Translations under genes and position numbers: made by a program
Assembly: GCA_963808965.1 (NCBI GenBank)
Contig: CAWEHU010000026.1
Coordinates: 62,001 to 126,000 of the forward strand
Direction of reading: 5' to 3'
Origin: CAWEHU01 sp963808965
Lineage (GTDB): Bacteria; Pseudomonadota; Alphaproteobacteria; Acetobacterales; Acetobacteraceae
DNA length: 64,000 nucleotides
The notes under the pieces: model-generated
What the model saw: the letters and a program-made list of their open reading frames with translations, nothing else
Told to the model about the DNA's origin: nothing
Databases searched by the model: none
Shown: positions 6,546 through 14,694 of the stretch, piece after piece
Layout of the letters: each line of letters starts with the position of its first letter
How positions within the stretch are numbered: position 1 is the first letter of the stretch

Positions 6546-8402
6546 TCAGCCGACGCGGTTCTCGACCAATTCGGTGACGACGCCCGGATCGGCAAGCGTA
6601 GAGGTGTCGCCGAGGCCCTCGGTCTCGTTGGCTGCGATCTTGCGCAAGATGCGACGCATGATCTTGCCGCTGCGGGTTTTCGGCAGCCCTGGCGCCCATT
6701 GGATAGCATCCGGCGAAGCGATCGGACCGATCTCTCGCCGTACCCAGGCGACCAGCTCGCGCCGAAGCTCCTCGCTCGGCTCTTCCCCAGCGACCAGGGT
6801 GACATACGCGTAGATGCCCTGGCCCTTCAGCTCGTGCGGGAAGCCGACGACGGCGGCTTCGGCGACCTTCGGATGCGCGACGAGCGCGCTCTCTACCTCG
6901 GCGGTGCCCATGCGATGGCCGGAGACGTTGATCACGTCGTCCACGCGCCCGGTGATCCAGTAATACCCATCCTCGTCCCGCCGCGCGCCGTCGCCTGTGA
7001 AGTAGTAGCCGGGGAAGGTCGAGAAGTAGGTTTGGATGAAACGTTCGTGGTCGCCGAACACGGTCCGCATCTGGCCCGGCCAGCTATCCGCGATGCAGAG
7101 ATTGCCGTCAGCGGCGCCTTCCAGCTCCTTGCCTTCCGCGTCCACCAGCACGGGCTTCACGCCCGGCAGCGGCAAGGTCGCGGAGCCCGGCTTCGCGGCG
7201 GTCGCGCCCGGCAGCGGGCTGATGAGAATGCCGCCGGTCTCGGTTTGCCACCACGTATCCACGATCGGGCAACGTTCCTCGCCGACGACGCGGTAATACC
7301 AGAGCCATGCCTCCGGGTTGATCGGCTCACCGACGCTGCCCAGGATGCGCAACGACTTGCGCGAGGTCTTCTTCACCGGCTCCTCGCCGTCGCGCATCAG
7401 CGCCCGGATCGCGGTCGGGGCGGTGTAGAAGATGTTGACCTTGTGCTTGTCCACGATCTGCCAGAAACGCGAGCTGTCCGGATAGCTCGGCACACCTTCG
7501 AACATCAGCGTGATCGCGCCGTTCGCCAGCGGCCCGTAGACGATATAGGTGTGCCCCGTCACCCAGCCCACGTCGGCGGTGCACCAGTAGACATCGCCGG
7601 GATGGTAGTCGAACACCAGCTCGTGCGTGAAGCTGGCCCAGACCATGTAGCCGGCGGTCGTGTGTAGCGCGCCCTTGGGCTTACCGGTACTGCCCGAGGT
7701 GTAGAGGATGAACAGCGGGTCTTCGGCGTTTACTTCTTCCGGCGGGCAATCCGGCGATGCCTGCGCGAGCGCCGCGTCGTAGTCGTGGTCCCGGCCCTCC
7801 TGCATCGGCACGCTGCCGCCCGTGACCTTGGCGACCAGCACGTGCCTGACGTTCGGGCACTCCTTGAGCGCCACGTCGGCGTTCGTCTTCAGCGGCACCG
7901 TGCGCCCGCCGCGTCGGCCCTCGTCGGCTGTGATCAGAACCTCAGCCCCGCAGTCCTGCACCCGGTTCGCCAGACTGTCGGGCGAGAAGCCGCCGAATAC
8001 GATCGAATGGACGGCGCCGATCCGGGCGCAGGCCAGCATCGCTGCCGCCGCTTCGATCACCATCGGAAGATAGATCGCGACCCGATCGCCTTTCTTGACG
8101 CCGAACGACTTCAGCACGTTGGCGAGCCGGCAGACCTGGTCGTGCAGTTGCCGATACGTAACCGATTTGGTCGAGTTCGGGTCGTCGCCCTCCCAAATGA
8201 TGGCGACCTGGTCGCCCCGCGTCGCGAGGTGCTTGTCGAGACAGGTGGCGGAGGCGTTCAGCGTGCCGTCTTCGTACCACTTGCAGTCGATATTGCCGGT
8301 GAAGCTCGTGTTCTTGATCTTGCTCGGAAATTTGATCCAGTCGAGGCGCTTGGCCTGCTCGGCCCAAAACCCGTCGGGGTCGCGTTGTGCGCGCTCGTAC
8401 AT
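6546..8402 (-). CDS. acs: Acetyl-CoA synthetase (AMP-forming), frameshifted near its N-terminus
   Basis: 618 residues of an ANL-superfamily ligase that makes acetyl-CoA from acetate, ATP and CoA. Landmarks are the P-loop-like YTSGSTGKPKG (~residue 233), DVYWCTADVGWVTGH, the TWWQTETGG adenylate motif, and the C-terminal KTRSGKIMRRILRK with the lysine used for acetylation control. A typical Acs has about 30 more N-terminal residues; these are encoded just upstream in another frame (8403-8493). One extra base in the GGG at 8408-8410 separates them. Removing it gives AEQYREMYERAQRDPDGFW in one frame. The full gene would be 6546-8493. Confidence 0.92.
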   Translation of the reverse strand: MYERAQRDPDGFWAEQAKRLDWIKFPSKIKNTSFTGNIDCKWYEDGTLNASATCLDKHLATRGDQVAIIWEGDDPNSTKSVTYRQLHDQVCRLANVLKSFGVKKGDRVAIYLPMVIEAAAAMLACARIGAVHSIVFGGFSPDSLANRVQDCGAEVLITADEGRRGGRTVPLKTNADVALKECPNVRHVLVAKVTGGSVPMQEGRDHDYDAALAQASPDCPPEEVNAEDPLFILYTSGSTGKPKGALHTTAGYMVWASFTHELVFDYHPGDVYWCTADVGWVTGHTYIVYGPLANGAITLMFEGVPSYPDSSRFWQIVDKHKVNIFYTAPTAIRALMRDGEEPVKKTSRKSLRILGSVGEPINPEAWLWYYRVVGEERCPIVDTWWQTETGGILISPLPGATAAKPGSATLPLPGVKPVLVDAEGKELEGAADGNLCIADSWPGQMRTVFGDHERFIQTYFSTFPGYYFTGDGARRDEDGYYWITGRVDDVINVSGHRMGTAEVESALVAHPKVAEAAVVGFPHELKGQGIYAYVTLVAGEEPSEELRRELVAWVRREIGPIASPDAIQWAPGLPKTRSGKIMRRILRKIAANETEGLGDTSTLADPGVVTELVENRVG

Positions 8403-8493
8403 CTCGCGGGTACTGCTCAGCGTTCACCAGCGCGTGAGCCGCCACCTCGGGCTTGACCGGGAAGAGGTGCGTGTCCTGTGCGATGTCGTTCAT
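8403..8493 (-). other. acs: N-terminal piece of acs in a shifted frame
   Basis: From ATG 8493 the frame reads MNDIAQDTHLFPVKPEVAAH then ALVNAEQYP, the usual Acs N-terminus, and then loses homology at 8408. It rejoins the main acs frame if one base of the C run (minus strand) is removed. I read it as the true start of acs, not a separate gene. Confidence 0.8.
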
Positions 8494-8671
8494 TTCGTTT
8501 CCTCTTAAGGTCGTTCAGCGCCTGGAGGGCTCGCGAACGGCTTATGGCCGCAGGTGCTCGGTAAGCCGATTATGCCACCGGCTGCACGGTATGTAAGGAC
8601 CCGAACGGGGACGGTGGTCAAATGGGCGGCCGAGGCCGGAGCTGAAAGGGATCGCGCCGGGGGACGGCCCG

Positions 8672-9010
8672 TCAGAGCCCAGCATTCTCCGGGACCATGA
8701 TGACTCCGCGCTCGATATGCACCGGGACGGACTCCAGGTGGTCCCCACGGCAGGGGCCACCGATGCACAGCCCGTCCTCGATCCGGAACTCGGCTCCGTG
8801 CGTGGAGCAAACGATCCGGTTGCCATCGGCCGAGAGAAAGCGGTCCGGCACCCAGTCCAGTGGCACCCCGATATGGGGGCAGGCGTTCACGTAGACGCAG
8901 ACGTTCTGGCCGCGACGCACGGCGAACAGCCCGGTGAACGCGCCGGGAGGCGGCGGGAATCCCTTGCAGCCACCCTCCGGGATGTCCCCGACCGCGCATA
9001 GGGCGCGCAT
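8672..9010 (-). CDS. Small Rieske [2Fe-2S] protein
   Basis: 112 residues made of one Rieske domain. The cluster ligands are in CPHIGVPLDW and CSTHGAEF (C-x-H ... C-x-x-H, 22 residues between the pairs). Such soluble single-domain proteins act as ferredoxins for oxygenases or nitrite reductase-like enzymes. Its partner is not evident here. ATG at 9010 begins MRALCAVGDIPEGG, the normal start for this class. The EVE gene ends eight bases upstream, so EVE, YciI and Rieske genes probably form one transcript. Confidence 0.85.
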   Translation of the reverse strand: MRALCAVGDIPEGGCKGFPPPPGAFTGLFAVRRGQNVCVYVNACPHIGVPLDWVPDRFLSADGNRIVCSTHGAEFRIEDGLCIGGPCRGDHLESVPVHIERGVIMVPENAGL

Positions 9011-9018
9011 CGCCGGGA

Positions 9019-9438
9019 TCAAGGATTCTTCCACCCGCCCATCCGGCAGATGCGGTCCCAGTCCGTTTTCGAGACCGGCATGACCGAAAGGCGCGATCGG
9101 CGCACCAAATCCATCTCGGCGAAAGCCGGGTCTGCCTTGATCGTGGCTAGGCTGACTGGCTTCGGCATCGGGCCAATCGCCTTCATGTCCACGCATACCC
9201 AGCCGCCCTCCTTAGCGGTCGGGTCCGGATAGGCCTCGCGCACGACCTCGACCACGCCCACGATCTCTTTGCCCACATTGGAGTGATAGAAGAACGCCCG
9301 GTCGCCCTTTCGCATCGCCTTGAGGTGGTTCTTGGCCGTGTGGTTGCGCACGCCGGTCCAGGGCTCGACGCCGTTCGCGACCTGCTGGTCCCACCCGAAG
9401 GCGTCCGGTTCGGTTTTGACCAGCCAGTAGGCCGTCAA
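9019..9438 (-). CDS. EVE domain protein
   Basis: 139 residues. It begins AYWLVKTEPDAFGWDQQ and continues WTGVRNHTAKNHLKAMRKGD, the EVE (PUA/YTH-like) fold signature. EVE domains bind modified bases in DNA or RNA; the biological role of the widespread stand-alone type is not settled. The aromatic residues around W-T-G-V-R-N that form the base pocket are present. Its ATG overlaps the stop of the YciI gene upstream (ATGA), showing translational coupling. Confidence 0.9.
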   Translation of the reverse strand: MTAYWLVKTEPDAFGWDQQVANGVEPWTGVRNHTAKNHLKAMRKGDRAFFYHSNVGKEIVGVVEVVREAYPDPTAKEGGWVCVDMKAIGPMPKPVSLATIKADPAFAEMDLVRRSRLSVMPVSKTDWDRICRMGGWKNP

Positions 9439-9728
9439 CCGACCAGCTCGCCGTCCCGGAACACCCGCCGGTACGGGCGGATCACCGTGCTCTCGAACAG
9501 CCCCGCCTTCGCGTACGGGTCCCCAGCCGCGAAACCCTCGGCTTCGGAACGATCGTTCACTTCGATGATCAAAAGGCTGCCGCAGGGCCGCCCATCCGAA
9601 TCTAGGATCGGTCCGACATCGACCAGCTTGGCCGCGTAGGTCTGGAGGTAAGCGAGGTGGGTCGGCCGGGTCGCCATCCGCAGCTCAAGGCTGCCTGGAC
9701 GGTCGGTGCAGATAATCGCGAACAGCAT
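9435..9728 (-). CDS. YciI family protein
   Basis: 97 residues. The frame MLFAIICTDRPGSLELR, then RPTHLAYLQTYAAKLVDVGP and the closing DPYAKAGLFESTVIRPYRRV, is the YciI-like (DCD/ferredoxin-like) fold with its conserved His. No enzymatic activity is firmly established for the group. ATG at 9728 is used because homology starts there; the frame stays open to 10049 by chance in GC-rich DNA. It is divergent from ccmC and overlaps the EVE gene by four bases. Confidence 0.88.
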   Translation of the reverse strand: MLFAIICTDRPGSLELRMATRPTHLAYLQTYAAKLVDVGPILDSDGRPCGSLLIIEVNDRSEAEGFAAGDPYAKAGLFESTVIRPYRRVFRDGELVG

Positions 9729-9819
9729 CGGGCGCCTCCGGGAGCAGATCGGGGAGACTATGCGTCGTCTTTCATCGGCCGCAATGCGCGGCGGCTTCAA
9801 ACGGGAGACCACTCGCTCT

Positions 9820-10620
9820 ATGTTCGCCGGCGTGGACGCCAGCACAGCCCTCGCGCCGCCTCCGAGACCCAGTCGGGGGTCAGGCCGCGGCCTGCATCGC
9901 TTCGCCAACCCCGGTCGCTTCCTGCGCCTGTCGGGCGCCGTTCTGCCGTGGCTATCCCTCGCTGCGATCGGGTTCCTCGCGGTCGGGCTGAGCTGGGGGC
10001 TTTGGTTCGCGCCGGCCGACTGGCAGCAGGGTGACGCGGTGCGGATCATGTACGTGCATGTCCCGGCCGCGTGGCTGGCCTCCGGAGGCTATGTCGCGCT
10101 CGCCGTCTGCTCCCTGCTCTCGATCGTTTGGCGGCATCCGCTGGCCGACCTCGCGGCAGTCGAGATCGGGCCGGTGGGCGCCGGCTTCACCGCGCTCTGC
10201 CTCACGACGGGTAGTCTTTGGGGCCGGCCGATGTGGGGCGCGTGGTGGGTGTGGGATGCGCGGCTCACTTCGGTGCTGGTGTTGTTCTTTCTTTACCTGG
10301 GCCACATCGCCCTGGTCCGCGCCTTCGACGAGCCGCAGCGGGGCTACCGCCCCGGCGCGATTCTCGCGCTGGTCGGGGTGATCAACCTGCCCATCATCAA
10401 GTTCAGCGTGGATTGGTGGAACACCTTGCATCAGCCCGCCAGCATCACGCTCACCGGGGCGCCTACCATGTATGTCGGCATGCTCTGGCCGCTGTTGGTC
10501 GCAGCCATCGGCTATACGCTGGCGTTCGCCGCCATCGTCACCGCGCGCACCCGGGCGGCGGTCATGGAACGGCGCATCCGCGCGCTGCTAATGGCGCGCG
10601 CCGAGGAGGCCGGGACGTGA
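9820..10620 (+). CDS. ccmC: Heme exporter protein CcmC
   Basis: About 266 residues with six membrane helices. The tryptophan-rich heme-handling motif is clear (WGAWWVWDARLTSVLVLFF), with the two flanking periplasmic histidines in YVHVPAAWL and TLHQPAS. CcmC loads heme onto CcmE in System I cytochrome c maturation. ATG at 9820 (MFAGVDAST) is preferred because GGGAG lies upstream and HRFANPGRFL follows as usual; an open frame reaches back to 9706. It is first in a plus-strand operon. ccmA and ccmB, normally just upstream, are absent. Confidence 0.93.
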   Translation: MFAGVDASTALAPPPRPSRGSGRGLHRFANPGRFLRLSGAVLPWLSLAAIGFLAVGLSWGLWFAPADWQQGDAVRIMYVHVPAAWLASGGYVALAVCSLLSIVWRHPLADLAAVEIGPVGAGFTALCLTTGSLWGRPMWGAWWVWDARLTSVLVLFFLYLGHIALVRAFDEPQRGYRPGAILALVGVINLPIIKFSVDWWNTLHQPASITLTGAPTMYVGMLWPLLVAAIGYTLAFAAIVTARTRAAVMERRIRALLMARAEEAGT

Positions 10621-10760
10621 CGCATCTTCCCTTCATCGCTGCGTCCTACGCTCTCGGGGTCCTTGTGCCGCTGGCCTTCGCCGTCGATGCCTGGCTGCGC
10701 ACGCGGACGGCGCGGCGCCGGCTCGCCGCGGTGGACACTCGCCGCAGCCGTTTGCGCTGA
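10617..10760 (+). CDS. ccmD: Heme exporter protein CcmD
   Basis: 47 residues starting at GTG 10617, which overlaps the ccmC stop by four bases (GTGA). It has one membrane helix (ALGVLVPLAFAVDAWL) followed by an arginine-rich cytoplasmic tail (RTRTARRRL), the standard CcmD layout. CcmD helps release holo-CcmE from the CcmABC complex. Its place between ccmC and ccmE confirms the call. Confidence 0.9.
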   Translation: MTHLPFIAASYALGVLVPLAFAVDAWLRTRTARRRLAAVDTRRSRLR

Positions 10761-10761
10761 G

Positions 10762-11268
10762 ATGACCCGCAAGCGCCGCCGTCTCTGGCTCCTGCTTGCC
10801 TGCGGCCTCGGTCTCGGCACCGCGACCGGGCTCGCCCTCTACGCTTTCAACGATACGATCGTGTTTTTCATGTCCCCCTCGGATCTCGAGGCTAAAGCCC
10901 CCGCCGCCGGCCGCACGGTGCGGCTGGGCGGACTGGTCGAGGAAGGCAGCGTCCATCGCACCACCGATGCGGGCCACCCTTCGGCTTCCTTCCGGGTGAC
11001 GGATGGCGCTCAGTCGATCGAGGTGCACTTCACGGGCATTCTTCCCGACCTGTTCCGCGAAGGTCAGGGCGTGGTGGCGCTCGGGACTGTAGCGACGGAC
11101 GGGAGCTTCCGTGCCTCCGAGGTGCTGGCCAAACACGACGAAACCTATATGCCCCGGGACGTCGCGGATGCGCTGAAGCGCAGCGGCCATTGGAACCCGA
11201 ACGCCGGCCCGCCCCCGCCCGCTTCCACCTGGAACACGCTCGCGCCCTCAAGGCGGGCGGGCAGCTGA
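10762..11268 (+). CDS. ccmE: Heme chaperone CcmE
   Basis: 168 residues. An N-terminal signal anchor (RLWLLLACGLGLGTATGLAL) precedes an OB-fold periplasmic domain. The heme-binding motif HxxxY is present in VLAKHDETYMP (His covalently holds heme, Tyr ligates iron). The C-terminal tail is proline-rich. It receives heme from CcmC and passes it to CcmF/H. It starts one base after the ccmD stop. A 123-base gap holding a GC-rich palindrome separates it from ccmF. Confidence 0.95.
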   Translation: MTRKRRRLWLLLACGLGLGTATGLALYAFNDTIVFFMSPSDLEAKAPAAGRTVRLGGLVEEGSVHRTTDAGHPSASFRVTDGAQSIEVHFTGILPDLFREGQGVVALGTVATDGSFRASEVLAKHDETYMPRDVADALKRSGHWNPNAGPPPPASTWNTLAPSRRAGS

Positions 11269-11290
11269 TCGAATGTATCCCACCGGAACG

Positions 11291-11391
11291 CAGGCAGCCC
11301 CGTCCCGCAACCTCCTCCCACAGGCAGAGGGGGCTCTAGCGCCTTATTCCCCCTCCCCTCACGGGAGGGGGGCGGGGAGAGGGGTTCACGC
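11291..11391. repeat. GC-rich palindromic intergenic repeat, copy 1
   Basis: The ccmE-ccmF gap contains CCCCCTCCCCTCACGGGAGG followed by GGGGCGGGGAGAGGGG, a hairpin-forming block preceded by a weaker inverted half (GGCAGAGGGGGC). A similar block occurs at 22622-22716. These resemble the REP-type repeats common between genes of acetic acid bacteria. Within an operon it may tune mRNA stability. Confidence 0.6.
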
Positions 11392-13359
11392 ATGACCCCC
11401 GAACTCGGCCATTTCGCCCTCGCCCTCGCCGTCGCACTCGCCGCGGCCCAGGCCGTGATTCCGTTATGGGGGGCGCACCTGCGCGACGCCCGCCTCATGG
11501 CGGCGGCGCCGGCCCTCGCGCTCGGCCAGCTCATCGCGCTCGCGACGTCCTACGGCTGCCTCATGCGAAGCGCGCTCGTGGACGATTTCTCCGTGCTCAA
11601 CATCGCGGAGAACAGCAGCGCGCTGAAGCCGCTGATCTACAAGATCACCGGAACCTGGGGAAACCACGAGGGCTCCATCCTGCTCTGGTGCCTGATCCTG
11701 GCTTTGTGCGGGGGAGCGGTCGCGACATTCGGACGAAACCTGCCCTCCGCGCTGCGGGCGCGCGTCATCGGCGTGCTCGCCTGCACCTCCGCCGGATTCC
11801 TGCTGTTCGCGCTCACGACCTCCAACCCCTTCCTGCGCGTCTGGCCGCCGCCGGTGGACGGGCGCGACATGAACCCGCTGCTCCAGGATCCGGGGCTCGC
11901 GATTCATCCGCCGGTGCTGTACGCGGGCTATGTCGGCTTCGCGATCCCGTTCGCCTTCGCGGTCGCCGCGCTGCTGGAGGGGAAGGTGGACGCGGCATGG
12001 GGCCGTTGGGTGCGTCCCTGGGCGCTCGCGTCCTGGTGCCTGCTCACGTGCGGCATCGCCCTCGGGTCGTGGTGGGCCTATTACGAGTTGGGCTGGGGCG
12101 GGTACTGGTTCTGGGATCCGGTCGAGAATGCGTCGCTCCTGCCCTGGCTCACCGGGACGGCTCTGGTCCACTCCTCGATCGTCGTCGAGAAGCGGGAAGC
12201 GCTGAAGACCTGGACCATCCTGCTCGCCATCGCGACGTTCTCGCTCAGTCTCTCGGGCACCTTCCTCGTCCGCTCCGGCATTCTCAACTCGGTGCATGCC
12301 TTCGCCAACGACCCGGCGCGTGGCGTGTTCATTCTGGGACTATTAGCACTGGTGATCGGCGGCGCCCTGCTGTTGTTCGCCATCCGTGCGCCCGCGCTGG
12401 CGTCCTCCGGGCTGTTCGCACCCATCTCGCGGGAAGGCGCGCTGGTGCTGAACAACATCCTGCTTTGCTCCATCGCCGCCGTCGTGCTGACGGGAACCAC
12501 CTATCCGCTGTTCGCCGACCTGCTGCTCGGCCTGAAGATCAGCGTTGGCCCGCCGTATTTCCAAACGACCGTGCTGCCGCTCGCCATGCCGGTGTTCGCC
12601 GCCATGGCTGTCGGGCCGGTGCTGTCCTGGAAGCGCGCGGCGCTCGGACCCGCGCTCCTCAAGCTTTGGTGGGCGGCGCTGATCGCGACGGTGGTGGGCG
12701 TGATCGCGGCGCTCGGATTCCGGCGCGGGCTGCCGGCGCTGGCGTTCGGCTTGGCCGCATGGCTGATCGCGGGCGCCTTCGCGGAGATCGTGGAGCGCAT
12801 CCGCTTGTTTCGTATCCCTCTCGGAAGCAGCCGAGCCCGGCTCGCTGCGCAGCCGGCTTCCGTATGGGGCTCGACGATCGCGCACGCCGGGTTGGGCGTA
12901 ACGATCGCCGGCATCGCGGGCATGTCGCTGGCCGTCAGTACGATCGTCGCGGTGAAGCCGGGAGAAACGGTGCAGCTTGCGGGCTATTCGTGGACGCTGG
13001 AGCGCCTCTACGACGGGACGGGACCGAATTATTCGGAGCGGATAGCCGACCTGCTCGTGGAGCGGAATGGGAGGCCGGTCGTGCTGCTCCACCCGTCCCG
13101 CCGCGCCTTCACGACGCAGCGCCAGACGGTCACGAACACGGCCATCCGCACCAATGGCCTCGCCGATCTCTACGCCGTGCTGGGCGAGGAGCGCGAGGGC
13201 GCTGCCGTGCTGCGGCTTCACTACAACCCGCTCGCGCCCTGGATCTGGTTGGGCGCACTCGTGATGGCGATCGGAGGTGCCTTGTCGCTCTCCGACCGGC
13301 GGCTCCGCATCGGCGCACCGGCGCGGCGGAGCGTGCCGGTGGCGACTTCAGGTGCATGA
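11392..13359 (+). CDS. ccmF: Heme lyase subunit CcmF
   Basis: 655 residues with about 14-15 membrane helices. The tryptophan-rich motif WGGYWFWDPVENASLLPWL lies near residue 236, preceded by TWGNHEGSILLW and HPPVLYAGYVGFAIPFAFA. These carry the histidines of the CcmF heme sites. CcmF with CcmH forms the synthetase that attaches heme to apocytochrome c in the periplasm. A large periplasmic loop (AVKPGETVQLAGYSWTLE) precedes the last helix. Length matches the family. Confidence 0.96.
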   Translation: MTPELGHFALALAVALAAAQAVIPLWGAHLRDARLMAAAPALALGQLIALATSYGCLMRSALVDDFSVLNIAENSSALKPLIYKITGTWGNHEGSILLWCLILALCGGAVATFGRNLPSALRARVIGVLACTSAGFLLFALTTSNPFLRVWPPPVDGRDMNPLLQDPGLAIHPPVLYAGYVGFAIPFAFAVAALLEGKVDAAWGRWVRPWALASWCLLTCGIALGSWWAYYELGWGGYWFWDPVENASLLPWLTGTALVHSSIVVEKREALKTWTILLAIATFSLSLSGTFLVRSGILNSVHAFANDPARGVFILGLLALVIGGALLLFAIRAPALASSGLFAPISREGALVLNNILLCSIAAVVLTGTTYPLFADLLLGLKISVGPPYFQTTVLPLAMPVFAAMAVGPVLSWKRAALGPALLKLWWAALIATVVGVIAALGFRRGLPALAFGLAAWLIAGAFAEIVERIRLFRIPLGSSRARLAAQPASVWGSTIAHAGLGVTIAGIAGMSLAVSTIVAVKPGETVQLAGYSWTLERLYDGTGPNYSERIADLLVERNGRPVVLLHPSRRAFTTQRQTVTNTAIRTNGLADLYAVLGEEREGAAVLRLHYNPLAPWIWLGALVMAIGGALSLSDRRLRIGAPARRSVPVATSGA

Positions 13360-13423
13360 GGTTGATTCGGCAGTCATGTGGCGGACCGTTTAATCCTGGG
13401 CAGCAATTTCGAGAGGGCCGAGA

Positions 13424-13678
13424 ATGATCGACCGCAAGCTCAACCCTGGAACATCGGTCACCGTCCGGTACGCGGGAAAGACGTTGGACTTCAAGCTGGA
13501 TCAAATCCCGGACGACTGGGAAACCTTGTTCCGCGACCCGGAAGTGGAGCAGTGCGTCCATGAGGTGGTGATGCAAAAGGGGCGATCCATCGCCGAGGGA
13601 GAAGGATCGAGCGCGACCGCGATCGGCTGGGACGAGGTCAGCGACTGCCTTGACGAGTTGCGGGGCAGCACCGGCTAG
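13424..13678 (+). CDS. Unknown 84-residue protein within the ccm operon
   Basis: Starts at ATG 13424 behind a clear GAGAGGG site and ends three bases before ccmG. It is soluble and acidic with no signal or membrane segment. It begins MIDRKLNPGTSVTVRYAGKT and has one cysteine pair candidate (EQCVHEV, SDCLDEL). I do not recognise a family. Placement between ccmF and ccmG with tight spacing suggests co-transcription. It is not one of the known ccm subunits and may be a passenger. Confidence 0.6.
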   Translation: MIDRKLNPGTSVTVRYAGKTLDFKLDQIPDDWETLFRDPEVEQCVHEVVMQKGRSIAEGEGSSATAIGWDEVSDCLDELRGSTG

Positions 13679-13681
13679 CCG

Positions 13682-14239
13682 ATGATCGCGCTCAACCGCC
13701 GCCTGGTCCTGCTTGCACCGCTGGGCATCGCCACTCTCGGCGGCGCGGCGTTCTGGACGATGCTCGACCGTATGCGGCAGGGGCGGTTTGACCCGCGGGG
13801 CGTGCCCTCCATGCTGGTCGGCAAAGCAGTTCCAGGTTTCGAGCTCCCTGGATTGGCGCCGCACGCAGGATTCTCAAGCGCCGATCTTGGCGCGACGCCG
13901 GGACCGGTGCTGGTAAATTTCTTTGCATCCTGGTGCGTGCCTTGCGCGATCGAGGCGCCCCAATTGAGCGACCTCCAGCGCCGTGGCGTGCCGATCTGGG
14001 GAATCGCGTACAAAGACAAGCCGGATGCGACCGAGGACTTCCTCAAGCGCAACGGGGATCCCTATGCGCGGATCGCGGTAGACGGACCCGGACGGGTGGC
14101 CATCGACTTCGGGGCCTACGGCGTTCCGGAATCCTATCTCGTCGACAGGACCGGCGTCGTACGCTGGCGCTGGGCCGGGCCGCTGACCGACGATGTTCTG
14201 AAACAGGAACTTGAGCCCCTGCTGAAGAAGTATTCGTGA
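13682..14239 (+). CDS. ccmG: Thiol:disulfide oxidoreductase CcmG/DsbE
   Basis: 185 residues. The N-terminal membrane anchor (RLVLLAPLGIATLGGAAFW) is followed by a thioredoxin fold whose active site is WCVPC with the CcmG-type acidic residue close after it (AIEAPQ). The cis-proline region appears as YGVPESYLVDRTG. It keeps the apocytochrome CxxCH cysteines reduced in the periplasm. Its stop overlaps the ccmH start by four bases. Confidence 0.95.
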   Translation: MIALNRRLVLLAPLGIATLGGAAFWTMLDRMRQGRFDPRGVPSMLVGKAVPGFELPGLAPHAGFSSADLGATPGPVLVNFFASWCVPCAIEAPQLSDLQRRGVPIWGIAYKDKPDATEDFLKRNGDPYARIAVDGPGRVAIDFGAYGVPESYLVDRTGVVRWRWAGPLTDDVLKQELEPLLKKYS

Positions 14240-14688
14240 AGCAGCTGCTTTTCGCTCTCCTGTTCGCTTTCTCGCTTGCCGGCTCCGCGCTGGCCGTGAG
14301 CGACCCCGGCGAAATGTTAAGGGATTCGCGGCAGGAAAAACGGGCCGAGGAGATCGGGCACCAGCTCCGGTGTCTCGTCTGCCAGAACGAAAGTATCGAG
14401 GAGTCCGAGGCCGATCTGGCGCGCGACTTGCGGCGCATCATTCGTCAACGCGTCGTGGCCGGTGACAGCGATCAGGCTGTGATCGACTGGATGGTCGCGC
14501 GCTACGGCGACTTCGTTCGCCTGCGCCCGCCTTTCGACGCCGCCACATTGCTGCTTTGGACAGCGCCAGGAATCGCAGTGCTGGCCGGGGGTGTGGCCGT
14601 GCTCCTGGCCCGCCGCCGGCGCGCGCGCCCGCCAGCGCCGCTTTCTCCGGACGAGCAGCAGCGGCTCGCCGAGTTGCTGAAGCAGTAG
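14236..14688 (+). CDS. ccmH: Cytochrome c maturation protein CcmH (short type)
   Basis: 150 residues. A signal peptide ends near SALAVSDPGEML. The redox motif RCLVCQNESIEES (LRCxxC) follows, then a C-terminal membrane helix (LLWTAPGIAVLAGGVAVLL) and a basic tail. This is the short, alphaproteobacterial Ccl2-type CcmH. It works with CcmG in apocytochrome reduction and with CcmF in heme ligation. The TPR part found fused in enterobacterial CcmH is the separate next gene. Confidence 0.95.
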   Translation: MKQLLFALLFAFSLAGSALAVSDPGEMLRDSRQEKRAEEIGHQLRCLVCQNESIEESEADLARDLRRIIRQRVVAGDSDQAVIDWMVARYGDFVRLRPPFDAATLLLWTAPGIAVLAGGVAVLLARRRRARPPAPLSPDEQQRLAELLKQ

Positions 14689-14694
14689 TCCTCG

